DNA of 64,000 nucleotides from Dipteris shenzhenensis (lineage: Eukaryota > Polypodiophyta > Polypodiopsida > Gleicheniales), in the NCBI GenBank assembly GCA_047967505.1, contig CM106538.1; one strand, given 5' to 3'. The notes beneath the pieces are model-generated. The model was not told the DNA's origin. It was given only the letters and a program-made list of their open reading frames with translations, and searched no databases. Each line of letters starts with the position of its first letter. The first letter of the stretch is position 1. The position numbers were made by a program, and so were the translations under genes. This document shows, piece after piece, positions 35,101 through 47,100 of the stretch.

Positions 35101-38100
35101 AATAGTCTTCTCTTGGTAGTACACGATCTCTTCTGAATCAGAACTTAAATCCCATCTTCAAATTCAAGTTCCTCTTGATGCTGAATATTCAAAATGTAGA
35201 AGTAGCACCGCAGTGCCTCTTCAGTATCTCTTCATGCTCAGAATCCCCTTCTGAATACTTAGCTGCTGAAATCTCTATATAGTAACCTGCTCAATAAGCT
35301 GAAATATATTCTCAACAAACGTGTCAGTATTAAAATGATTCTCTCACCCAAATGTTTCATTAAACTAGGTAGACCTTGGCTATAGATGATTTTGCGATGA
35401 AGAGCTTCTTAATCTATAGAAACTATAGATCATCAATCTCTTTTTCCAACTCTCTACATGTCTCTTTTTCCAACTCTCTACATGGAGGAGAAAATTCTTT
35501 ATTCTATGTTCATACTCTACAATGAATATGTCTACTCTCTATCCAGTTCACACATCCATACACCAGTGTTGGCTGAATCGATAGCATTTACTCTTGGTTC
35601 TACGTTCATCGCAGAGTCTTGGGATGAGGAAGTAGAAGCCTCACTCTCTTGATTGGATGCTTTGACTTTCCCTTTTATAGAATTGGTTTTGGCAATTTTG
35701 GCTAATAGAGTAGGACATTTATGCCATGGATGCCCTGGCTTATGTTTCTTACATCCGAAACATTTACCCTCCTTAATTAACTTTTCCTTCTCATCGTTAG
35801 TCATGGATGGAAATGGTATCCATCCAGGACGTGATTGGCTGTTAACATTTTGTACAATAGCTTTTTCTTTTCCTTTGTTGAAAGACTTTCGAGGATTCAA
35901 TTTCCTCTCAGCAATCTCAACCAATTTAGTGAGGCCTTTCAAGGTGGTTAGGTTGAACATTTCAACCTCATACCTCACTTTCGGGGTTAGGACTGCTAAA
36001 TACTCCTCCCTTCTATCATCCTCGCTCTTCTCAGGTAACTCTAAAGAGAGTTTCTAGAACCTAGCTGTAAATTCGGCGTTAGTTTCGTTATCAAATTGCT
36101 TGAACCTTTCCTAGCGGAAGGTCAATTCTTCTTCATGCCTCGGAGGCATGAAAGTGTGGCAAGAGTAAGCTTCTCGTGCTCGGTCTTATCTTGATGGGCA
36201 AAATATAGCTCAAAAGGAAAATCCAATTAAGGATTTTATCCATCTCTCTTGCTCCATCATACTTTGGGAACTCTATTCTCTCTCAAGGTTGAAATTTGGC
36301 TCTCTTCGAGGGGGTACTTAAATCGTCGTCTCCAAAATTGAGCACTCTCTTAGTCCCTAAGTTTGTCATAATGGACTGTTCAATCATATGGCTAAGCTGA
36401 GAAACCAGCTTATCAACAGGGGACTCCTCTCTCCCTCTTGCACTTGGATTATAATCCATGTGTATGGGATTTTGAGTTGCACCCTCCCTCATGCTCGCTT
36501 CTTCTCCTTCTCTTCTCGTCCCCGTAGTAAATCGTTGATGCTCTGATACCAAATGTGAAGACCAGACTTCTCGAGAATGCAAATGTGTGCAATGCATGCA
36601 GAATTTGAATGCCAATTGACCCTCCAATGAGAAAGAGCACCCTCGTGATAGTACTTGTTTCTATTTCGACCTACATGCAAGGTGGGAGATAGATGGCAGA
36701 TGAATGCAAGGTGAATGAGAGAATGCTACGTGAAATTCACAATGAAGGGTGATACCCTTTCATTAATGTCCCTTGAGATCACTCAAGTTCCATCTTCCCA
36801 TTTATACCTACCCTTATCCTATGACCCATGCATCTACCATTCAATGCACCTTAATGCACCCTTCCCTTCCTATTGCCCCTAGGACCCAGACACGTGTGTG
36901 CACATTTTTATTAATACAATAAGTGTCACATGTCCAAATTTGATGCCGTCTGAAGCAGTGGCTCAAGTCCTATCTACTGAGATGATCCACTGCCATAACT
37001 AATCGGTCGGTGTCCATCATAAATACAAATACATGTTACACCATTGGCGTATAATATATAATAATGTTTTAATGTCTACTAATCACGGATTAGTGATTTC
37101 TCTTGTCATGACAAGCGGTGCGCTCTCTAACCTCCCTAGCCTCCTAAGCTGCTATCCTGCACTCTCTGGCAGCCTGCTCACAATCATCCCATATCTCTTG
37201 GAGCTGAACCATACAAGTAAAGAGATTCTCTAACTGCTCTTGCTGCATCTGCATCATGGCTACCATGGCAGAAATTGTCATCAGGGCCTTGCAACCACCG
37301 GACGATCTACTGTGGAGGAGGGCCACCAAAAGCTGCTTCATCCTCTGCACTGGGGTTGAAGCTGTCAGTGGCATCCATGGTGTCCTTTCTGGATCTTGTC
37401 TGGCCCATAAAACAGTGGTTGTCCCTAACTGAGCCTCCCTATCTCAGGAAAAAATATAAAGCTCTGATAATAATGTAGCAGGCAGAAAGCCTAACTCCAT
37501 CTCTCTCATGCTCACTATTACCTGAACTGAGAGAATAATGCACTCCAAACCCAAGTGGATAGATTAGTTTCTTAGACGTGTGCTCAACACCTGTAGCTCC
37601 CGAAGGGTGATTTGATCATGTGATGTATCACTTGCCAATCAACATAGGCTTCTTTGGCTATCTGGAGACATTAATAAATCTCTCTCTTTCTCTCTCTCTC
37701 TCTCCCCCCTCCCCCTCCTCTCCACCCCTGCAGAAAAAAATCTCTTGCGGCTTGCCTGCTCAATTTCTAAGATTGTATGTATTCTAGTGCCCAAAGCATA
37801 TACAATTAATCTTCTATAAAAGTCCCTTCTTAATCTCTGAGGCGATTGTTTTTTTTCCCTTATCAGAAGAGCAAAGGTAAGATATTCAATGTAGCGTTGG
37901 CTTGGCTTTCATGTGAGCTTTTGCACTCATTTATCATTATTTTGGTTTTACATATTTTTAAACAATTGACATGTTAGTACTTCTATAATATGACACTCAT
38001 CTTTTGATAGGATGAAAGTATGTGATTGTTCATTATTGACTGATTGCATTCAATATTTGTGCTGCAGTATTTGGATGAAAACAAACAGCTTATTCTTGCT

Positions 38101-41100
38101 ATATTGGACAATCAAAACCTTGGCAAATTGAATGAGTGTGCTGCGTAAGTGATTGTTGACTTTTTGTTTATATTGACTCTTATATTTTTTTTGAAAGGGT
38201 GACAGATTCATAAATAGATTATATATAATATAAGTGTGTGTGTGTGTGTGTGTGAAACATGATAACGTCCATACTGCATTGCAGTCAAGGTTCTTTTAGA
38301 CTAGCAGTCTTGTCACACTTGCATGATTTTTTTGTGGAGGGTCATTTTAAAGTTATTCTTGTGATCTCTAAAGGAAATATCCATAGTGATTGTGGAACTC
38401 ACTGGAGAGTACAGATTCCAAAGGAGAGTTCACAAATTCCAAAGGGGGGTTTGATTCCTTTTTTAGGATTTTCAGACGTGCATACTTGTCCCTGGCAGAC
38501 CTCTCAATCTCAAGCACTTAATCTATCCAACCTGCGCGCTCACTTGTTGAGTGTTTTCCTGCATCTATGCCCTCCAACTATAAGATGAAGAGACGCAAGC
38601 TATCTGCTTCTAATGAATATTTGTGCCCAGGAATACATGGAGGAACTCTATCACATTGAAAACATGAGTGAGTGCTTATTCTTTGTTATACATCAGTGGT
38701 GCTTTTGGCCTTGATTTTTGGCCAAAAGGACATGGAAGTAAACAGTTCCTTCAATTTGGTGGAAAGCAGAATCGGTCACACAGACATTCTCGCGAATCCA
38801 CACTTGGCCTCTAGTTTTGATACTCTCTTAAGTCCATCAATTTTGCCCTCTTCTAATCAAATTTGGAAGCCACATTACATCAGACTTGGATTATTGATGC
38901 TTGCTATATTAACAAGCTGCCTGAAGTCTTGCATCCTCACGCTAAGAGCTATTGCCTAGCTGTGGTAGAATTATTATGGATTGATGATAACATGTGGCAT
39001 GTGCTCGCTACAATGAACATTGAGCATTTGCAAGGAATTTCTTTGTATCTAATGATTCTTATATTTCTATCTTGTATTTTGTATGTCAAGCTTATCTCTT
39101 GCTGGCACCTTAGGTATTATGTATACTTTATGGAAATACATTCAGCCTTTTGTAGGCTGCATAATCTTGAATTGGTGCTGAGCAGGGTATGGTTCAATAT
39201 AGTGGAACTTTGATCTCTTTGTTGTGGATGTTATTGCCTCGAAACTTATGAATGCTTGATGGCCCATTAACTTAACTGAAAGGCTTGCAAGTGCATGAGT
39301 GCATGCCATCTTTAGAGTTTAAGAATTGCAACCAAGGGTGGTTGACCTATTTGTTGGAATTGTCACCTCCCCATCTGTAAGCCCCCATATGAGGAGAGCG
39401 TGGGGGGAGGGAGACCTAGGGCAGAAGATGCCTAGAGAAGAGAGAGGGAGGGGGCTGCCACATCGGCAGCACCTCACAGCCAACAGAGGAGGATCCCTGA
39501 AGGAACAGTACAGGACAGCGGCGTCTCTAAGTACAGGTGATGACGCGTGGCTGTACGGGACTCTGTAGATCCTTGGAGGCGTGATGACATCAGCAGGGTG
39601 CACGGACCTGTACGGCTGCAGTACGGCTACATGGCGGGGGTCTGTGGGCAGGTATGAAGCCTGCAAGAGGGTCTCCAGCAGCAACAAAAGGGCAGCCTAG
39701 CAGCAGCCCAAAAGGGCCTGGCTAGGGCCCTTATATAGGGTCTGAAGAAAAGCCCCAACCAGGTCGGTTTTACAGACGGGGGGGCAGACTGGTCGGCCCA
39801 AACAGACCAGCCAGTCGGCCCATTTAGGGCTGGCTGGTCGGTTCTTGACTTGACCAAGCTGCTCCGGGTGAAATGCGACTTGCTTTTTCTGGCTTTCAGG
39901 CTCTGCAGGAGATTTTGACCTGATTTTCTAGAGCTTTTTGGGTGTTGTGACTGGTTTTGGTAACTTTCCAGGCGTGGGTGTTTGCTTCTAAGTTGCTCTT
40001 GGGACTGTGCCAGGGTAGAATCAGCTTATCTCCGTAGGATCTAGGGTTTTCCATCCCAGGTGACCTTTCTTCTGTGGATTTTGGATAGAAGAAGGTTTGT
40101 CTTTGCCTGCTTTTGCCATTCCCTGATTGGTTGCTGGCTAGTTATTGCGTTTGGGTTTCTTCCTTGCGAAGAAGGGTTGATTTATGCTGTTGGGCAGTGG
40201 CCATGGAGGCTATAGATTGAGGCAACCCGCTGGGAAGAGTTTGGTTGTTTGATTGCACTAGAGTTTAGCTGTTGAGGGCTTTGTCTTGCAGTTGTTCAGC
40301 CGTGTTTGGCTGGTTGGGCACTTGGTTGTGCGATTGCAAGACTGGTTCAGACGGATGCTATTGGGGTCTTTGTTGCATGCTTTGGTTGGCTGAGGATACA
40401 TGGTTGTCTAGTGATTGGATGCCGTTCACTATTTGAAGTTGGGCAGGGATTTACAGGGTGGGCTGGACGGGGAGTCTGCGGGCGTTGGTTTGCCTGTGGT
40501 GCAGCTTCCCAGAGACCTTTGTAATCAGCGGCTTGGCTTCAAATGAATGTTAAATAAATACGGCAAGTTTCGCCAATGTTTGGGGCCAATCGGTGTCTTG
40601 TTTCTGAGTAGAAGCACTTTAGCTCCTCTGTGATTTGTTTTGTGGTGCATATTTACTTGTCAATTTACTGTGTATACTGTAATTAAGTGGATCCTACCAC
40701 CCTTTACGTTGTTGAGGCTGGTTTCAGTGGTTCCATTGCCTGGATCCACCTAACCTCTTCAAGAGGGGAGCCTGTGGTTGGCTTGGTGCAAGTCCAGCAG
40801 ATTAGGTGAAGAAGACAACATACTATTCAGAAAATATGTCACATAGGGAGAGATCCGTGAGCCTTACTGAGGAGGAAGAGTAGATGTCTCAGTCTCTTGG
40901 AGGTGGCCAGGGTGCATGAGAGGAGACCCGGCATGTTGCAGAGCATCAGGATGATCGGACGGATGAGGAGGATGTGGAACTATCAAAGGCACAGATGCAG
41001 AGTTTCATGAGTACTTTCACGCAATTCACACAGGATCCTCGCTTCCAAAAGATGATGAACTTATATGTGCAGCCGAAGAAAAGGAAGCCTGATGATGGGG

Positions 41101-44100
41101 ATAGGGATGTTGAAGCTAACAAGTGACCACATGTCACTTTTCAGGATCAGCCCTCTCAAATCCCCTATGGTCAGCAGTAGTCTAACACGATTCCGGGACC
41201 GACTGAAGGTAATAATTTTCAGTCCATGGTTTCCGGACAGCAAGGAGTTTTGGCAAACCTGGTTCAGCCTGGTTATTTTGGTGGTGGTTCAGTGTTTCAG
41301 GCTATGGTCAGCCCACAAGCCCAATTTTCGGGTATGCCTGCTAGCCAAACAGTTGGGTTTCAGCCTAGTTTACAGCCCATGGGACAGAACATGATGTATG
41401 CAAATGTTGGAGCAGCCCTAGGGATGCAAACAGGTATGCCTAATGCAGCAACAGGTAACCTTGCTTTTGGAAATATGCAAAATTCGGGTGCTGGTCTGAA
41501 TAGTACAGCTTTTCCTAATGCTGGTAGTGTGGGGGATAGAGTGAGTGCTGCTGTCCCTTTTGCCCAAGCACTTGTTTATGACAATTTGGCACCTCAAGGG
41601 AAGTTAAAGGACTTTAAAGAGGCAAGTGCAGCTGTGAAATTTGAGACATTCAGTGGGGTGCAAGACACACTTAAGGCTTTGACCTTTTTGCAGTAGTTCG
41701 ATGCGCGCTACACAGGAGGAAATTTCAGAGAGTCATCCACAGCACACCGGGTTGCAAGTTGTCTAAAAGGGAATGCATTTCAGTGGTGGACCACTATGCT
41801 TATGCAAAACATTGCACCAAACACGTGGGTAGGTTTCAAGCGGGTGTTTCCAATTGCGTGGCTTACCACAGCTTTTGAAGTGAATATCATGACTGCTTGG
41901 CATGAGCTGAATTCCAATAATTGCTGTAATTTGGAGGAGTATAACAGCAACTTTTGGGCGGCTTTGTTGCCTGTTAGCTCCTATCGGATTGTTCCTCTCA
42001 CTGAGTAGGTTGAGAAATAATGTTGTGGGATGCCTAAGGAGTTGAGAGACTACTGCACGAAGACTCAAGTCTCCAATATGTCTCAGCTTATCGAGAATGC
42101 TAGCACGGCATATGCTTTGATGCAGGGGAGGACTTCTGGGTTCAAAGGTGGACAGAAGCAGGAATCTAAGAATGGATCTCACAGGGTTAAGTCTGATAGA
42201 AAAGCTAATCGTCAAAAGAATGAACGTAATCGTTTGTCTCCAGAGGAACGACGCGCTTTATATGAAGCTGGCAAATGTTTTATTTTCAAAGAGGAGGGAC
42301 ATTGGTCTAGAGATTGTCCCAACCGTAAGAGAAAGGAGCCGGCTAGAGACATGGATGAGCCACGGAATGTTTCGAAGGACAAGAGTTCCTAATTCCACAG
42401 CGGGATGTTTCCGGCTGGTTTTGTATAGCGTGGTATACAAGCACTTGTAAAAAGAATTTTGTATGGTAGAGTTTGCCACTCTTTTTGGCATCTGATTCTA
42501 GATGATGTATATGGTTTGTAGGATGGTGTTTTCCCTGCTACTTTTAGATGCTTTTTTGTCATGAGGTTTTAACAAAATGAGATTGCTATTTTTGTAATGA
42601 GGTTTTGACAAAAATAAGAATGCTATTCTTGCCATGAGGTTTCAGTAAAATATGCATGTTATTCTTGTCATGAGGATTTGCCTAGATGGGAATGCTCTTT
42701 TTTGTCATGTGGTTTTCACAAAAAGAGAATGGATTCCCCTAGACCTTGGTTTCGGATGCGCAATTCTTGCAAGTGGTCTATGTCATGCATCGTTGGCCGC
42801 AATATACGTGGTGTACTAGTCACATTGGGTGTACTAGTCGCTTGGTTTGCAATGCTATACGTATTTGTTATCTGCAGCTCTACAAATCGTATATGCATTA
42901 TTGGTGATCTGTTGGCAGCATGATTAGCTGTCCACTCAGATTTGGATTTGGATACTTCGGCGGATGTTCATGATGTACCACTAGTGTGGGTTTGAAGAGA
43001 TGGCCATAGGTGGGTAAAGCATGCATGAACTATCCTTGGGAAGTACAGTCTGAGTATCTATGTGCATGTATTAAATGTTTACATATGCTCATGATGTACC
43101 ACTGGTATTAGGTCCTTAGGGATGGCCATACGTGAGGTGGATCGGACATTGTGGGAGCATTTTGTTTGTGAATGCATGTATGCATGTATGTGGAATGTTT
43201 GCTTATCTTTTGCCTAACAAACATTGTAGTGTTTCCACTTGGTTTTCTTTTGCAGGTAATTTTTGGCAATCGAGGACGTTTGCCTTCTTTCAAGAGGGGG
43301 GTCTATCATGAGGACATGAAATTATGGGACTCTTGATTTGTGACTCTCGTAATTTGCTCGTGACTGCCTTGAGCCTCTGGGGCGCGAGGGGCCATGGGGT
43401 GAATTAAAATTCCTAGTGGGCCCTTGGAAATAGTGAATGTGCGCCCAGTTACTAGGCAATTAATTCCTAGGACCAAAGTGTGCAACAGGGGGCCCAAAAG
43501 AGTGGTGCAATTAAAAAACTGCTTTTAGGGGCCAAAAGAGTGGTGTAATTAAAAAACACTGCCTTTTTGAAGCCTAGGGCTTAAAAAGGGGGGGGGGGGA
43601 GTCCTTCTTTTAGATTCAGTTGGCCAAATCAGTTCTAGAGGAGCCAGATCATCAATTTGGAGCTGCCAGAGCTTGCCAGGGGAATTCGTTTTTAGCCAGG
43701 GGCCAGGCTCAGGTGATCCAGGGCTTGCCAGGGAAATTCGTTTTTACCCAGGGGCCAGTTCCAAGTGATCCAGGGCCTACTAGTGCAAATCGCAATTGAT
43801 CCAGGAGCCTGCTGCACGTGGCAATTTCTGCCAGGGTGTCTGTTCCAGTTTGCGATTTGCTTTTGGGCTCTTCCAGGCTGTTCCAAGTGCCTGCGATTGG
43901 TTCTAGGGCTGTTCCAAGAGTTCTAAACTTGACCAAGCTACTCCGGGTGAAATGCGACTTGGCTTTTTCAGGCTTTCAGGGTCTGCAGGAGATTTTGATC
44001 TGATTTTATGGAGCTTTCTAGGTGTTGTGACTGGTTTTGGTAACTTCCCAGGTGTGGGTTTTTCAGCCCAGGTGACCTTTTTTGTGGATTCCGGGTAGAA

Positions 44101-47100
44101 GAAGGCTTGTCTTTGCCTGCTTTTGCCGTTCCCTGATTGGTTGCTGGCTAGTTATTGTGTTTGGGTTTCTTTCTTCGAAGAAGGGTTGATTTATGCTGTT
44201 CGGCAGTGGCCAGGGAGGCTATAGATTGAGGCAACCCGTTGGGAAGAGTTTGGTTGTTTAATTGCACTAGAGTTTATCTATTTAGGGCTTTGTCTTGCAG
44301 TTGTTTAGCCGTGTTTGGCTGGTTGGGCACTTGGTCGTGCGATTGCAGGAGTGGTTCAGACAGTGGATTCTATTGGGGTCTCTGTTGCATGCTTTGGTTG
44401 GTTGAGGATACAGGATTGTCTAGTGATTGGATGCGGTTCACCGTTTGAAGTTGAGCAGGGAATTACAGGGTGGGTTGGACAAGGAGTTTGCGGGCGTCGG
44501 TTTGCCTATGGTGCAGCTTCTCAGAGACCTTTGTAATCAGCCGCTTGGCTTCAAATGAATGTTAAATAAATACTGCAATGGGCGCCAATGTTTGGGGCCA
44601 ATCCGTGTCTTGTTTCTGAGTAGGAGCGCTCTAGCTCCCCTGTGATTTGTTTTGTGGTGCATATTTACTTGTCAATTTACTGTGTATACTGTAATTAAGT
44701 GGATCCTACCACCCTTTACGTTGTTGAGGCTGGTTTCACATAGTTCCTTCGGTCTTTTGAACACTTCGATAAACTTTCTTTCTTTCTGTCTTGGAAGATT
44801 TTAGTTTCTCGGGGAGAGAGAGAGATTCTAGTTTTTTGGAAGATTTTGTTTCTTGACTTGCTTGTTTATCTTTGCTTAGTCACCTGCTTCCTTTCTTCTT
44901 TATTTCTTGTTTTCTCTCTCTTTTGTTTATTTGACGTATTTTAGAAAGCACTGGGTTTGCTCAAGAGACTCTGCTGGTCTTTAGAAACCTAGTATAGTTG
45001 CACTGATGACGACATAAGTGTTGCTTTGCTTGCTAAGTATGTCTTCCTTTTGTTTTTCATAAAAGTTTTTGTTTACCTCTTTTTTCTTGTCTTTCATTTT
45101 CTCTTTTATTTTTTGTGTAGATTCTTTAGAACAACAAAAAATCTAAATTTGTATGATTGGACTTATTCTAGTCTTACAAAGGTATATTTCTTTCTTTTTT
45201 TCTGCCTTTCCCTTTCCAATCCCCCTTTTTCCTATTAGTTCTCCCTTCTTGTGGAGTATTTTGTACCCTTGTGGTCATGGACCTCTTGAGCTTGGCCAAG
45301 GTTTATTGGCTATTTGAGTCAAGATAGGATGTTGAGCAAGGGCTGTAGTAAGAGAGGCCCACCCAACATCCTCCTTTCCTACTACCCTTGGCTCAAGATT
45401 TGCCCTCCCAGGTTTCTCCTAATATGGTAGGTTGAATCTTGGTTCAAACATTGGAGAAAGAGACATTATGTAAAAAAGAATGCAAAAAGAAGAGCTAGAA
45501 GCCAGAAACATGTGAGGAAGCTATAGAGAGGGACCTTCTCCCTCCTTCACAGACTTGGGGTAGGGGATAGTAGGAGGAGACTTGCTTGGAGGACTTCACA
45601 CAGTCTACAAGAGGTCCACGGTTATAGGATCTTTTGGTGGCACAGACACCTCTTAGTCTCAAGAGGCCACATTGGCAAATAGAGCTTCTTTCTTTCCCTC
45701 CTTGGAAAAGATAGCTAGGTCCTCCACTCCCAAGGCTCTGGGGCATGCCCGCCAAGGGGCCTCCCCCTCTTGCTCTTCCCTTCTTTTGCTCTTTGGGGGT
45801 GCCTCTCTCCTTCACTCGCTCTAGTCTCCTGGAGGGAGCCAGTATCTACTCCCTCTCCTCTCCTCCCCTCCATGTACATCTCTCCCATTGTCTTTCAATT
45901 CTAGTGTCCATGTTGAAATCTCCATTCTCCCTGCGCCCTTCTCGCTTCAGCCTTGTCTCTTGCCCTTGCTCCTTCTAGGCCTCTTCTTCCACCTTTCTTG
46001 AATCTTTCCCCTATAACCCCAAATTCACCTGCCCTCCATCCATTGGATTGGTCCCCTACAATAGATGGTATGATCATGAGTGTAAGGCATTAATTCAAGA
46101 CCAAGTATACCTTCGATTGAGGCAAGACCAAATGAGAATATCACCATTTTGGTCTATCAAAAGAAGAGGGATTTCTTAGGGAATGGAGTGGCTCCCCTTT
46201 TCTCTTGGAATCATCTACAGGTTTGAGGTGACATTTTCAGCCTCACCCTTGGTTACTTCATTGCTCCGTTTAGGAGTTTATTTTTGGCCCATCTAGGGAT
46301 AATTTCATGTACCGCATGATTTTTTTCTCCCTTGTGTTTTTTCAGTGAGGGTCTTTCATAGAAGTCTTTTTCTTGGAAACAAGAAGAAGAAGAGGGATTT
46401 CATCCATGAGAATGAGGAGGAACCACTAAGCATTCGGTTTAGTAAATCACTAAGCATTCGGCTTAGTAGTAACTCCAAGGACGTTAGGTGAAAGTTTCTC
46501 CAGCGAAGGTGCTTGTCCCTTGTAATTGACCCAACCATTTGGCACTCGTTCTCACACAGTTTACGACATTCCTCATCATTCAACCTTACACCTCTCACAG
46601 CTACCTTGCCCTACCTCTTGCTACTTTTCACCTTCGATGATATCAAACATGCAGCCTTGAAGCTACACAATGCCCAAGCCAAAAATCACGAGGGGCTATG
46701 CAATGAGCACATTGCAAAGAGACTTCATTGTCTTTAGAAACCCAGTATAGCTGCTTATGCTTGGGCATTGATGACGACATAAGTGTTGCTTTGCTTGTTA
46801 AGTATGTCTTCCTGTTCTCCAAAAAGTTTTTGTTACCTCTTTTTTCTTCTCTTTCGTTTTAACTTTTATTTTCTGTGTAGAATTTTGGACTTTAGAATAG
46901 AAATGAGTTTGCCCAAAGAGGATGGGGCTATATGCCAAGAGGAAGGGGGAGAGCCCCAAATCATGGAAGAGGAAGGGCCACTCATACTTCACAAGTTGGA
47001 AATTACCAATTTTTGGTAAGCTTGGGCACTATGAGCGAGATTGTTATGCAAAGCATAATGGCACACATAGAGGGCATTGTGGAAGACCACAATACAATCA

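Larger units (their letters stand above)
34503..37113 (-). mobile_element. Gag-only LTR retrotransposon, antisense in GIF intron 1
   Basis: Near-identical direct repeats at 34503-34988 and 36554-37113 (TGTCATGA... in the minus sense) enclose 1.6 kb. A TTTGGTATCAGAGC primer-binding site lies at 36553-36540 beside the right LTR, and a GGAGGGAG polypurine tract beside the left one, so the element points leftwards. The left (3') LTR lacks about 84 bases of the end present in the right LTR (TCTTCACA end), so one border is lost and no target duplication can be tested. Only gag remains; there is no protease, integrase or RT. Confidence 0.82.
32221..38067 (+). other. GIF intron 1 (5.8 kb)
   Basis: Runs from GTGCTTTGCT to GCTGCAG. 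It contains ordinary sequence to about 33.2 kb, then a GC-rich stretch with repeated GACGTGGCTGC and GACCGACCAG motifs (33.3-33.6 kb, probably retroelement-derived), an antisense gag-only LTR element (34.5-37.1 kb), and a second antisense retroelement remnant up to about 37.5 kb. A CT-rich tract lies at 37680-37710. Confidence 0.88.
39846..44738 (+). mobile_element. Gag-only (TR-GAG-like) LTR retrotransposon
   Basis: Direct repeats sharing CTTGACCAAGCT through to GAGGCTGGTTTCA lie at 39846-40726 and about 43926-44738; the right LTR probably starts nearer 43305, after the AAGAGGGGGG polypurine tract. The left repeat is followed by GTGGTTCCATTGCC, possibly a primer site for a tRNA other than initiator Met. 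Between them is a single gag frame and about 0.9 kb of non-coding DNA with tandem repeats; no protease, RT, RNase H or integrase is found. This is the layout of TR-GAG elements, which depend on autonomous partners. Left and right LTRs have unrelated upstream portions (see findings). Confidence 0.75.
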
